NCBI GenBank assembly: GCA_024138025.1
Contig: JAMXBD010001255.1
Coordinates: 1-64,000, forward strand
Origin: Combretum micranthum
Lineage: Eukaryota; Streptophyta; Magnoliopsida; Myrtales; Combretaceae
Reading direction: 5' to 3'
Length of the DNA: 64,000 nt
Part shown: positions 1 through 11,351 of the stretch, in pieces
How the letters are laid out: the number at the start of each line of letters is the position of its first letter
How positions within the stretch are numbered: the first letter of the stretch is position 1
Translations under genes and position numbers: made by a program
Notes under the pieces: generated by a model
The model's database searches: none
Told to the model about the DNA's origin: nothing
The model's input: the letters and a program-made list of their open reading frames with translations, nothing else

Positions 1-250
1 GGTCGTCGTCGGTCAACAGTCGTCGGTCAAAAGTCAGCAGATCCTGTGGTCCAGATTTGACAGAGGATCCTACGGTCCAGATTTGATCACATATCCTACG
101 CTCCATATTTGATCAGCAGATCCTACGCTCTCATATTTGATCAGTAGAATCCACGGTCCAGATTGCGAGTCAACCGATCAGACGGTCAGATTTGGTCCAC
201 CGATCAGACGCTCCAGATCTGATCCGAGAAAATCCAACGGTCCAGTAGTC
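1..250. repeat. Degenerate 25-30 bp subrepeats in LTR copy A
   Basis: About eight imperfect units built on GATCAGCAGATCC-ACGGTCCAGATTTG lie head to tail. Units vary in length and sequence. The same type of array opens copy B at about 2740-3110. Internal arrays are usual in very long plant gypsy LTRs. The array may begin before the window. Confidence 0.65.
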
Positions 251-1515
251 CGCAATATTTTATTAGTTATTTATTATATATTTAATTTCGAAAAAATAGT
301 AAAAAATTAATAAAAAATTCGTAAAAAATCCAGAAAAATCCAGAAAAATTAGAATAATTATTTTAATAATAAATTTACATGTTTTAGTAATTTTGATATT
401 TTTGGATATTTTTGAATATTATTGCATATAAATTGATCTTTAAATATATATTTGATGCATGAGATGTTTTGTTTTTTGTATTTAATTCTGTTATGATATA
501 TTTTGAATATGTTCTGTACTATATGTGATGATTATTTAAATTTAATTTTGAAAAATAATAAATTGTAAATAGATTTTTTAAGCCAAATTGTCGTTGAATA
601 ATAAAGATAAAAATTGTTTTTTTTTAATCATGATATTGATCAAGTTTTTATCAAAATTTATCTTCATAAATTTACAATGAAGATATTAATCAAGTTTTTA
701 TCAAAATTATCTTTATAAATTTTCTATGAAGATAATACTCAAAGTTTTCAAAATTTTTTTCATAAATGGACTTTGAAAATAATTAAAGTTGTTCAAAAAT
801 GTTTTCATAAATTTACTATGAAAATATTTAATATTGTTTAATCAAAATTGATTTTCATGTAGCATTAAATTAGCCATGAATTGTCATAGAAAAATGATTT
901 TTGAACTTAGAAAAAAATATATTTTTTTATGAAATAAAAATCAATTGATTAGATCATAGGATCATCAAAATTGGTTTTCATAAAAATTCAAAATTTAATG
1001 AACTTAAAGTGAGAATATTTTAAAAATATAAAATTGATCAACAAACTAAGTTCTTTATAAAAGAACTACGTTTTGTCTAATCTCGATTAGCGAGTAAGTA
1101 GGCACCTACGGGGCGACAATAAAATTAGAAAAAATATATTTTGTTTTGATAGTTTGAAATAATCATTTTGTACATATTATAAGTTTTTTTTTAAAAAAAG
1201 GAAAAATAAAAATGCTTATTAATATTTAAATCCTAAGAAAAAATACATAAAAATAAAAATGCATGATTAAACTTGTAGATATTTGTTTTATAAATGTTTT
1301 GTTTGAATTTTTTAGTATAGAAAAGGATAAATTCTAAATTTAAAATTTAAAATGGTAACCGCTTAGGTTTTAATAGGTTAGCCCCCGAACTCAGATATCT
1401 GGTATTTTAAAAAAAAATTTGATTTTGAAATCAAACTTTTCGCAGACTAGTGGCTAAGTTAGGATTAACCGGCCCATTAATCCTGGCTTTCATTTTTTTC
1501 CCGATTTATATCGGG

Positions 1516-1525
1516 TGGCGACTCT
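1516..1525 (+). other. Primer-binding-site-like TGGCGACTCT, copy A
   Basis: TGGCGACTCT follows the CCCGATTTATATCGGG hairpin. The same junction recurs at 4058-4067. A TGG-starting decamer after an LTR end is typical of a tRNA primer site, and tRNA-Arg is the primer I recall for Ogre/Tat elements. Complementarity beyond ten bases is poor (it runs into A-rich DNA). Confidence 0.45.
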
Positions 1526-1729
1526 AAAAAGTTTTCAAAAAATAAAATTTCTTTTAACCCCTAGTCTAGGATTCATGTTAAATGGGTTAGGGTTTAATAT
1601 GAATCGGGTTACGAGAAATGAACCAAATAATTTTCAAAATCCAGGCTCGACAAGTTGTTTTAAAGCTGATTAAACAAATTATTTGTTTAATTAAACTCAT
1701 CATTTGAAAGCCTTAAGTATTGATGAAGT

Positions 1730-1822
1730 TGGCTAAGTGATCAAGGCACAGGCCAAATGGCCTGTTGATTAAACACATTGACCCAAATACACACCCAAGC
1801 TCAAGGACCCAGGTTCAAACCC
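1730..1822 (+). repeat. tRNA-like segment with pol III A and B boxes
   Basis: TGGCTAAGTGA followed by TCAAGGC (1730-1747) matches the A box/D arm of a tRNA. GGTTCAAACCC (1812-1822) matches the B box consensus GGTTCNANNCC. The 70-base gap would suit a long-variable-arm (Leu/Ser-like) tRNA or a SINE head. The acceptor stem does not pair convincingly, so it is not a functional tRNA gene. It sits at the front of LTR copy B. Confidence 0.45.
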
Positions 1823-2264
1823 TAGCAAAGGCAAATTTTTGCCTTTTTATCATCTTATTCCTCAAAGTGACTTTTTGCCTTATTTTGCATCAATTTTTAA
1901 CTGACAAAATCATTAATTGTTGAAATTGATGATGCCATTGCAAAGTAGACATGGAATATGAAAGATCAGTGCACAATTCATGTGTAAAAGTAACCCAAAA
2001 GTCACAAAATTCATGTTGGAAAAATTGAAAAAAAATGCAATTTGTGAAGCTTCAATTGTCCATTAATGATGATTTACAAGAATTGATGAAATTGGACGAT
2101 TCATTTACCCACATTGAATGATCTGATGAAGATATGAAAGATCAATCATCAATTCATCGGTTTAAAACGAATTAAACGAATTATTGGATTAAATTCGTGC
2201 AAATGAAGAGGCAAAATCGATTGGTTTCTGAAGCAATACGAAACGTAAAATTGAGCTTGCAATC

Positions 2265-2272
2265 TATAAATA
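2265..2272 (+). promoter_or_regulatory. TATA box of LTR copy B
   Basis: TATAAATA in the context CTATAAATAGAGG, the canonical plant form. Transcription would start near 2295-2305, in the AAAGGCACAATTCAATTGC stretch. It lies about 600 bases into copy B, as expected for a U3/R border. Confidence 0.6.
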
Positions 2273-2739
2273 GAGGATACTAGGATCAAAAGGCACAATT
2301 CAATTGCAAGAAACACAATCAAAATCAGAGAGTTTTCAAAAGATTTTCGAATTGAGGGTTAGAGTGAGAAAGTCCAAATTCGAAGAAATTGATGAATTTA
2401 TGGGCAAATTAAAGTGTATAGGAATGATATAGGGAGTGTTTTTGATGATCGAGTGTGTTTATATTTGATCAAATTGATCAAATTAAGTTCTGGAAATTTT
2501 TTGGATTTTTTCGCATTTCTTGCCGCCGATCAGCCACCTCGGACCGCCGTCTACGGTGGATCTGGGCACGATCCACCACCGCCACCAGCTGCAGCTCCCC
2601 CACAGGCGTCGGGCCGACAATCCCTCCAGCCTCGAAGACCACGGAAACGGCCGAGGAAGCGTTCGAAACCACCGACTTCATCTTCTTCGCCCGATCGAGG
2701 GTCAGATCCGACCCGAAAATCCGAAGTCCAACCCGCCCA

Positions 2740-3110
2740 CTAGTCAACGGTCAACGGTCAGCCCAGATCCAACGGCCCAGATTCAATCATCCAGATCAGA
2801 CGGTCCAGATTTGATCAAGCATATCAGCGGCCCAAATTCAATCATCTAGATCAGACGGTCCAAATTCAATCAAGCAGATCAGCGGTCCATATTCAATTAA
2901 GCAAATCAACGGCCCAGATTCAATCATCCAGATCAACGATCCAGATTTGATCAAGCAGATCAACGGTCCAGATTCAATCAGACGCAGATCCGACCATATT
3001 TGATCAAGCAAATCAACGCTCCAGATTGGAAGTCTTCAGATCAGACGATCCAAATCAAGCAAGCGCGACCGACGCTCCAGATCTTATCCGAGAACATCCA
3101 ACGGCCCAGG
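2740..3110. repeat. Degenerate 25-40 bp subrepeats in LTR copy B
   Basis: Roughly ten imperfect units of AGATCAACGGTCCAGATTCAATC type, alternating ATTCAATC and ATTTGATC endings. It is the counterpart of the array at 1-250 but with more units, so copy number differs between the two LTR copies. Confidence 0.7.
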
Positions 3111-4057
3111 TCAGTCCGCACTATTTTATTATTATTTTATTATATAATTAATTTCAGAAAATAGTAAAAAATTCATAAAAATTCATTAAAAAATTCAGAA
3201 AAATCCAGAAAAATCCAGAAAAATCAAAATAATTATTTTTCATATAAATTTATTTTTTTTGATATTTTTGAATATTTTTAATATGTATTTATACATAAAT
3301 TGCTTTTAGAAATGCGTATTTGATACATGAAAATAATTTTAATGTATTGTAAAATATTTTGAATATGTTGTGAATTTATGTGATGATTATTAAAAAAAAA
3401 TTAAAAATAATAATAATAATAATAATAATGATAAAAATAAATAAAAATAACAAAATTGGATTTTCCAAAACCAAAATTTTTAATAAAAAAAAAATGATTT
3501 TTGGACTTAGAAAAATATGTTTTCATAAAATAAAAAATCAATTGATTAGATCATAGGATCATCAAAAATGATTTTCATAAAAATTCAAAATTTAATGAAT
3601 TTAAAGGGAGAATAGTTCAAAAATATAAAATTGATCAACAAATTAAGTTCTTTTTTTAAAGAACTATGTTTTGTCTGATCTCGATTAGCGAGTACGTAGG
3701 CACCTACAGGGCGATAATAAAAAATGAGAAAATATTTTTGTTTATCATTTTGATTATTTCTATGAAATTTTTTAGCAATAAAAAATATAAAAAGAAAACA
3801 AAAAAAAATGCGACTTGTAAATGTCGTTATGTAATATATTATTTGAGTTTTTGAGCATGAAAAGGATAAATTATAAATTTGAAATTCCAAAAGTGGTAAC
3901 CAATTTGGTTTTAATAGGTTAATCCCCGAATCCATGATATCTGGTTTTTAAAAAGTTTGTTTTTCTAAAATCAAATTTTTTCGTAGATTAGTAGCTAAGT
4001 TAGGATCAACCGACCCATTGATCCTAGCTTTTGTTTTTTTTCCCGATTTATATCGGG

Positions 4058-4067
4058 TGGCGACTCT
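4058..4067 (+). other. Primer-binding-site-like TGGCGACTCT, copy B
   Basis: Identical decamer and upstream hairpin as at 1516. Both are followed by 130 bases of shared leader ending in GGCTCGACA, so the duplicated unit is LTR plus leader rather than LTR alone. Confidence 0.45.
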
Positions 4068-4296
4068 AAATCATTTTCAAAAAATTTAAAATTTCTCTTA
4101 ACCACTAGTCGATGATTCATGTTAAATGGGTTCGGGTTTAATGTGAATCGGGTTAGGAGAAATGAACAAGATAGTGGGAAAATCCAGGCTCGACATGGAG
4201 GCTAGGGTAATTTCACGGGTGGACTGAGCTAAATTGTGGGCTGGGCTACTAACATTGGAAGTCATGTCGCTGACTTGTTAGCTATACAATATAAAA

Positions 4297-4584
4297 GGTA
4301 AAAGTGGCCACAATAAGAAATCAAGAAGACCTCAGCATTGTAGTAGATGTAATAAAGAAGGTCATAATCAGGTTAGATGCCCAAATAGTCTTCCAACCAT
4401 TGATGAAAATAAAGCTGACAGCAACATGCTAAGTGAAGACTTTAGGATGAACCAAACTGGTGCAGAGGGTAGTCCTCTAAATTCTAGCGAAGAATTGCGA
4501 AACAATGAACAATCTAGTTTAGTTTATGCCCAAAATATGTCCTTATTTAAACCTCAGGTTATCATCATAATTCTTAATGTTTAG
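4297..4584 (+). pseudogene. CCHC zinc-knuckle fragment, FAR1/MULE-like C-terminus
   Basis: One frame reads GKSGHNKKSRRPQ, then the zinc knuckle CSRCNKEGHNQVRC (CX2CX4HX4C), then a Ser/Asn/Glu-rich tail of about 60 residues to a TAG. The GHN core with a basic lead-in resembles C-terminal knuckles of plant FAR1/FHY3-related and MULE transposase-derived proteins. No DDE or SWIM domain is visible upstream; the LTR-like block ends about 95 bases before. It is a truncated exon or relic. CTCAGGTTATC near 4555 could be a splice donor. Confidence 0.45.
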
Positions 4585-5012
4585 GCAATATTTTTGAATT
4601 CATGATTCAAACTAGGTAATTCATCTTACTAACCTTGCTATTTAACAGTTCATGCAGCATGACACCACATGATATTCCTAGAAGATGTGCAACTGGTAGT
4701 AGAGGACATGTCTTTCATATGGTGCAAATAATTGGTTTGAGCAAGATTGAATTAATTTGTTGCAATTGTTTATAGTGCATAGGTGAACATCTTATAAGTT
4801 TTTTTTTTTTCATCTTTCTAAAGTGGAAAATACATATGATTATTAACTTATTTTTTAATTTGTTGAGATTTAACGTATTTTTATGTTGCATTCATTTTAT
4901 GTTTCTATCCATCAATATTAATTAATCATCAATAGTAAATATATTGAAGAACAGTAATATCCCCAAGTAGAAGGTTCATCCACGTGAATGGTGGTTTTCT
5001 CTCCCTTCAGTG

Positions 5013-5135
5013 GGAGCGATTGTCCTCCCAAGTTGGAGACTTCTCTCTCCACGTGAAAGACATGTTCAATGCAATGGTTAAATTAAAAAGAACAAAGGAA
5101 AATTTAGAAGGGGGAAATAATGAAGTGGATACACA
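5013..5135 (+). other. Possible orphan exon of unknown protein
   Basis: A good acceptor (TTTTCTCTCCCTTCAG, ending 5012) and donor (CACAG/GTAATT) bound an open frame reading WERLSSQVGDFSLHVKDMF and a Lys/Glu-rich tail. The full open frame is 4984-5181. I do not recognise the family. It could be a further exon of the zinc-knuckle relic about 430 bases upstream. Chance splice sites are possible. Confidence 0.25.
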
Positions 5136-5210
5136 GGTAATTTTAAGTGAACAACATATACAAATACCCTTGCTCAATTGAACCTAAAAATTACAACAAC
5201 AATTATTGGA

Positions 5211-5290
5211 CCTAAAGGATTGGCCAAGCTGATAAGGCTTGAAAACCTACATCAAAACACCAAATGAAGTCTGAAGTTCAAATCCTTAAA
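5211..5290 (+). repeat. SINE-like tRNA-derived head, degenerate
   Basis: TGGCCAAGCTGATAAGGC (5221-5238) resembles a tRNA D arm/A box, and AGTTCAAATCC (5275-5285) a T arm/B box, with spacing close to a Ser/Leu-type tRNA. The acceptor stem is not intact. Likely the 5' end of an old SINE; its body and tail are not delimited. Confidence 0.4.
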
Positions 5291-5299
5291 GGATAATTG

Positions 5300-7330
5300 T
5301 TGGAAAAGCTTAAATAGCAGAAGTTATACTTAGCAAGTGCATGAATGCGGATCGCTATTTAAATCAGGATCCTAATCCTCCAAAAAGGAAAAAAGAAAGA
5401 ACCACTATCAAGATAGTTGTCTGCACCATCAACCCAAGTGCAGGTTCACTATATTTAAACTATAATCCTCAAAAAGTTATACATGAAAATATACATCCAG
5501 CAAAACAAGAGACATGACGCCAAATGGTCAAGTTAAAAAAGACGTGATCAAGTGTTGACTGGAAGCTCAAACGAATTTCATCTTGTTGATCCACTGTGTC
5601 ATGATCTTATGAGATTATTAATCTACTATATCATGATCTTCTGAGGTGGAAATGGCACCTTCTAGCATTATGCATGTATAATTTACCCAATGATATAAAT
5701 CAGTCGGCATGGGAGACAATACACAAAATAGTACCACGGATTCGGTATGCAAAATAATAATACAAGCAGCTCATGTTAATTGTTTTATAATGCTGAGGTG
5801 AGTTGAGAAAAAAGCAGTTAAAGCATGTATACCACATAAACAATTCGCAAAAAGAATTTTCATCAACTAGAAAATCAGAACATTAGAGATCTTCGAACAA
5901 ATCAAATTCTAGAACCTCCAAAAGAGAAGGAATAGAGAAAGAATAATCACATTTCTTTTTTTCTAAAAATAACAAGATTAAAACCTTCCAATAGGTCAGC
6001 ATGATATGCAATTTTCATAAATTAGATTTTACCAAGGCTTTTGAGGCTCCGAACCAACTGAAATAAATAATGGCAAGAAGGAAGTTAGTAAACATACCAA
6101 CTTTCAAGTTGATGCTTTGCACATTATCAAACAGTCATAACACACAAAGTTATAAAACTACGGTGCTACTCATATTATGTAATGAGAAGACAATAAACAG
6201 AACCACACTAGGCAGGTAAAAGATACTTCCAAACATAATATACATATATATATATATATTTATATGACAACTAATGAAACCTAAGAATTGACAAACAAAG
6301 TTTTGTCAAATCACATACAAATAACTTCTAGTAATGAGCACATCACAGTTTTATCTATTTATGCTTATGGGTTGTATATGGAACTAAATTTGTGCAAATA
6401 TTGCTAGTATGACAGATAAAACACTTCTTGGGCAAAAAACAAAAAAGACAGATAAAACACTAGATGAAAATCTGCAGCCGTGCTCCTAATATTCAGAATT
6501 GACATTAATAAGTTCTACAAATGTCTAGAATAAATGAAATCAAAATTAATACAGAGAATTAGCTTGTAAATATTGGAGGTGCTTTGCTTAGGTTTAACAA
6601 AATGAATTTAGTAACAAACAATATCTAAAATTACCAAAAATTATGTGTTTTATCATATATTCAACTTAAGCTTATAAATTGCTAAGATATGAAAAACAAC
6701 AACAATTCTACTCTCACGCAAACAATCCAACAAGCTAAGAACACAAAGGTGGAAAACAATCAGTTAATAATAATACTTGCCTTATCTATACACGAGTTTA
6801 GTTTGTATTGACTTGGTCACTAAATTAACCAGCATTTCCTATCAACGGCACCAATAAATAGGTTCATATCTTGCTATGACCACATTCTTGATCCTTGTCA
6901 ATTACTTTAACCTTCTATTTCAAACCCAATAAATAAGATGGAAAAATTTTTAAGTCTTTGCAACTTGCCATGGTTAACCCAGGTCCTTTTTCCAAGTAGT
7001 GAAAATCAAGTGCAATTTTTCTCAAACCAAGTGTCCCACTAGGATAAGTTGAATTGTCAAACCAATAATTATATAAATCTGCCCTCTAGGACCAATGCTA
7101 GCAAACTAAGTTGAAACCATACAAATATTACACCCATACAAAACCTATAACCCATATTTTCTGTTTGTAATTTTTTATTTTACACCAAATCTGGTTCATG
7201 TTTATGCTTCCACAACATAGCAGGTCCATGGCTTACTCAAATGGAAAACCAGTCTCCTAAACCATACTTCTTTGTCTTCATGGATTTTGCCATGCAATGC
7301 TAGCAATTTCACTCACTACACTTGGAAAGG
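5300..7330. other. AT-rich stretch without recognisable gene
   Basis: No codon-like open frame and no clear repeat except a TA run at about 6239-6265. A 25-base segment on the minus strand near 6055 has an acceptor-like TTATTTATTTCAG before it and a donor-like GTAAAA after it, but is too short to interpret. Could be decayed transposon or intron sequence. Confidence 0.5.
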
Positions 7331-7336
7331 TATTAT

Positions 7337-9010
7337 CACACCCCGATTGTACCCTAGTAATAGTATGCAAGCCATACTTGAATACTATTACTAGCTAACC
7401 TTCAAAGAGTGATTATTTTCAAACAATAGGATCTTTTAGTTGCTTAAATAAGAAAGGATAAACACATGTAAGTCATAAATTAGTAAATAACTATCATCAC
7501 AAGTAAATGATATCATAATGATATTACAGACCATATAATCTTTCCATATGTCTCTAAATACATAATTGATAAACCATATACTAACTAATCTATACTAGAA
7601 ATAATAGCAAACAACTTATCCCGATTTGACCCATGAGCATCCAGCTCCTAAGTTCTTACCGGAACCATACTCCTGGACATAACAAGCCACGGTTGTAATG
7701 TAAACCTAAAAAGTCTTTAGAAGTGTGAGCGAAACCATGGCCCAGTGAATAACTAGAACTTACCACATATCAAATAAGTTTATTAACAATTATATGAAAT
7801 GCATCAATCAAGCATATGCACAATTACAAGCCTGGATTACCCAGAATCCAAAGCAAGATGAAGATTTATGCCTCTCATTGGGGTTAAAGGAACACATTAC
7901 TATAGCCTACCTACCCAGGAGAGACTAAGTATACAGAAAAACAACAATACTCACTTTAATTATCACTTTAAATTTATCATATCTTAACACTTATTTCCTA
8001 TTTTTAGCCTTAGAAACTGCACTAAGTGTTAGTCATTTCATAGTGATACTGTCACGCCCCAACCCCGCAGGCGACGGCAACGTGATGCCAGAGTAGGCAA
8101 ACCCACCACTGCCCCCCTAGTGGTAATGGCCAACACCACCCTCGAGGTGATCCCAACCAGCGCATGCCCCACATGGTACTATGAGCACTATAGGTATTGT
8201 TACCCTTAGGCAGAGTTGAACCTAGTCTGTAGACTCTAGGATTCGAACCCCAGACCTAAGGCTTTTGCCTGCCCCAAAGCTGTCTTTGGGGTAGGCAAAA
8301 GCCTTAGGTCTGGGGTTCGAATCCTAGAGTCTACAGACTGGGTTCAACTCTGCCTAAGGGTAACAATACCTATAGTGCCTGTGGTACCCTGTGGGGCATG
8401 CGTTGGTTGGGATCACCTCGAGGGGTGGTATTGGCCATTACCACTAGGGGGCCAATGGTGGGTTTGCCTGCCTTGGCATCACGTTGCCGTCACCTGCGGG
8501 GGCGGGGCGTGACAGATACCATGAGCGGCGTCCTTCATTTACCATTTAGTTCTTATGGTACCAACAGAACAAAAGTAATCTTCCGTAGAACTAATAGTCT
8601 CTTTGCCTAAAAAAACCAAACACTACCAGAGATCCAAAACACTAACACATAGTAGGCTGCCACTTACTCAAATGCTTCTTATGCAAATTGTGCAATATAT
8701 GTTCATTTCATTTATGGTACCAATATTTTTTAATCAGGTTTAAGGTGATCAATTATATACAAACAAGCAGTACGCTATACAAGCAATAAGTTTATACAGG
8801 ATTCTATTATTACTATTATTAAAGTAGCTTAGCAACCAACAATCCATACAACATACAATTCTCGTAAACCCATACAACAAAATCTTGTTATTATCTTTCT
8901 TTTAGGATACAGCTAAGCTACAAGCACAAACAATATAATAAGTCTGAGTTACTCAGTTACTTATACTGGCTAATCATAATGAGCAACGGGGAAATCCTCA
9001 CAAGTATCAA
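7337..9010. repeat. Possible unnamed repeat with TATCACACCCC start, host of the palindrome
   Basis: Starts with ATCACACCCCGATTGTACCC, a terminus style (TGTMACRCCC) seen at four other repeat ends in the window, and reads like degenerate intergenic repeat DNA to about 9010. It is interrupted by the palindromic element at 8050-8514. No coding capacity seen. The right edge is a guess. Confidence 0.3.
8050..8514. mobile_element. 465-bp palindromic (foldback) element with 5-bp target duplication
   Basis: The two halves are near-perfect inverted repeats about a centre near 8282 (CCCCAAAG-CTGT-CTTTGGGG). The element starts TGTCACGCCCC and ends GGGGCGTGACA. GATAC stands directly on both sides (8045-8049 and 8515-8519), a 5-bp target duplication. 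Each arm holds an exact pol III B box, GGTTCGAATCC (8314-8324 on plus, 8239-8249 on minus). GC content is far above the surroundings. It resembles two inverted copies of the right half of the element at 48062-48601. No protein is encoded; the 70-codon frame in the right arm is chance. Confidence 0.85.
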
Positions 9011-11330
9011 GGTCACCTATTGAGATGAATAAATATATTCATCAATAAAACATAAATTATATAACTAAACTCCTATGAGTGTCTAAATCTCTTATATTGG
9101 TATTTGGTTTTATTTCTTTTATTATATTGGTCTTTTAATGGTCTTATGATAACAATTATTATGTAATATCTATTTTCATTTTTCGTTTCTTGATCTTATT
9201 TGGTATTTCTATATATTTTTATTGGGTGGTGATAGAGTTTGTATGTAGTAAATCAACATTTTATCATTACTATTATTATTACTACTTTGAATCGCTCCTT
9301 AGTTAACCTATTATGGTAACTAATATTTGTTTTTTATCATTTAGTTTCGTCATGTTTCTCTCTATCTGTCTTTATATTATTACCTAGTTATTTTTAGAAA
9401 TCACATTATTTGATATTTTAGCTTATTTTAAATTTCCTTTCTTGTACATATATACCTATGTAATACAATTATCGTAATTTATTCTTATTCATAAAGTATA
9501 GTAATAATAATATTTTCTAATAGTTTTTAGAGTTTGATACTTTACAAATATTTAACCTATTACTTCTAAAATATTTGTATTTATTTATTTTAATAAATCT
9601 ATTTTGTTTGTATATATTTATATATTTATATATATATTCTGTTTCGGTTAAAATAGACTTCGTTCAGGATAATAAGCATGTACGCCGACACCCTATGCCA
9701 CCGATGGTTATTCCCAGGATGCCGGCGTTTATGTTATTTTACACGTTCTTTATACTAGTGTATGTTGGCTCAAAGCCTCCAGCTTTACAAGGAACGTTGG
9801 CACCAATGTTGCCGGTGTTGAATTCTAATTTGTCAACGTTTATTCATTTTACGTAAAAAAAATTACGTATCTCTTGTTTCCAGTATAAGCCGTCTCAACA
9901 CCATTGGCCTATCCGTATACATCGCCGGTGTTGAGTACTTACACTGTTGGTCTAGGGGCAGTGTTGTTACTATTCATCTTCTTCTCCGATTTTCTTCAAT
10001 TCGAAACTTAACTTTTTTATAAATATGTGTATTATACTGGTATTAAAACTTCTTCTAGGTGTTTTTCTACATTTTACATGTATTATATGTGATATATCAG
10101 TACATATAATGTCTTCTAATCATCATATTTCATGATTCCTTAAGTGTTTCATATACCATAACATATAAGTAAAGTTTAGGATTTAGTATTACCTTGTATG
10201 GGCTGATAAAAAGGTGCTAAACTCTTCCCCAAAACTTGACACAAACCTAAGTTGATGGAAATATTGTTTAAGCTAAAGTTCAACACTTAAATAAACTTAA
10301 GCTTGTATTGTATTAAATGGATGCTTGTTTGTAAGGGTTGGTTTTATAGGGGTTTTGCTACTGGTTTAGATTGTTGTTGTTATGTGCTTAAAGGGTTTTG
10401 TTTGTATCTAAATAATGGAGTATTTATAGGCTAAGGGAGGCAGTTGAGTCCTTTATATTCTTTGGCCAATATGAGGTAATTTTCTCATCGAGCACAACTT
10501 GCATTTGTTTTAGTTTCTCATTGCATTAAATAAGTGGTTGATTTGGCTAAATTTCATTAGCTTCTACAACATTTTCGTTAACTTTGTTGATCTTCTTGAC
10601 TCAATTGTTGTGCAATTTCAGTTGCCACAATTCTAGACAATCCCAACCGTACATCTTACAAATTGCACTTAATTTTGTATATTTATTATTATTATTATTT
10701 AGTTAGTTAATTTCCTACTTTTAGGGTAATTTATTATGCTAAACAGGTACAATATATCAATTATTTGAGAATCTATCTCCAAAAATTTATATAAAGCTTC
10801 CGCAAATTTTCTACATTATTATCGAGTTCAACTTTGGGTTTAAAATTTACTCCATTAATTATTTTCAGGATTTTATCTTACCCGATTAAAGTTTTCTAAG
10901 CGTAATAGGCTAATTTTCATTTCAGTTAATGGCTTTAGAATTCTCTAACTTGAACAATAATGTGATCCGAATATTCATTTGAAGTCTATATGATGAGTTA
11001 TGAATCTGTTTTTGTTTCCATTGTGTATTTATAACCTTAAGGGTTTATCCTTAAATTATCATTTTCTAACTATAAGCTTTATTGTTTATTTACTTTCTAA
11101 TACACCTGAAGTCTTATCTAGATTATTTCTATACTTTGAGTTTTCGATTCCAGCTACAAAATCTTAACTTTGGTGTTTGTTATCATTACAGGACTTTATT
11201 TAAGGTTGTGAAGATATATATATTGTAACTACTTGTGATTTTATTTTAAAGTCTTGGTTGAGTCCTATATTATCTTTCTATTTTCTATTTTTATATTTCT
11301 ATTTGTATGAAAAATCTCGAGGTTTACAGG
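9010..11330. other. AT-rich stretch, possible decayed transposon at 9660-9990
   Basis: Mostly AT-rich with no gene. Between 9660 and 9990 the base composition rises and the motif GCCGGTGTTGA occurs twice, with a related inverted CAACACCATTGGCC. Such alternating direct and inverted motifs are found in subterminal regions of plant CACTA elements, but no CACTA terminus is visible here. A 93-codon frame at 9575-9856 has a hydrophobic start but no recognisable family. Confidence 0.35.
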
Positions 11331-11351
11331 TATTCAATGTGTTCATAACAA

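Larger units (their letters stand above)
1..1652 (+). repeat. LTR-like block, copy A (cut by window start)
   Basis: Right-hand part of a long LTR-like repeat whose modules recur in the same order at about 2735-4201. Shared modules are: a subrepeat array of GATCCAACGGTCCAGATTTG type; an AT-rich stretch with repeated AAAAATCCAG; a GCGAGTANGTAGGCACCTAC box; a CCCGATTTATATCGGG hairpin directly followed by TGGCGACTCT; and a leader ending in CCAGGCTCGACA. TGGCGACTCT right after the presumed LTR end resembles the tRNA-Arg primer site that I recall for Ogre/Tat Ty3-gypsy elements. The copies differ by many substitutions and indels, so the pair is old. Family assignment is inferred; no gag or pol lies next to it. 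Confidence 0.6.
1653..4201 (+). repeat. LTR-like block, copy B (apparently near full length)
   Basis: Begins where copy A ends, in sequence like TTGTTTTAAAGCTG, and runs to a second CCAGGCTCGACA at 4190-4201. The front holds a tRNA-like segment (1730-1822), a TATA box (2265) and a GC-rich stretch (2520-2745) that looks like transcribed LTR leader. From 2735 on it repeats copy A module by module, including the hairpin and TGGCGACTCT (4058-4067). The GC-rich part has open frames of about 110 codons in several frames, but none resembles a known protein and I do not call a gene. Junction 1652/1653 looks like LTR copies joined with no coding interior. Confidence 0.6.

Noticed and set aside
2414..2849. 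Overlapping open frames of about 110-119 codons in a GC-rich stretch
   Set aside because: Open in several frames on both strands, Pro/Arg-biased, no known motif, and located inside LTR-like DNA with a TATA box upstream; best read as LTR leader.
8398..8610. 70-codon frame in the right arm of the palindrome
   Set aside because: Its sequence is dictated by the inverted repeat and runs across the element's end and target duplication.
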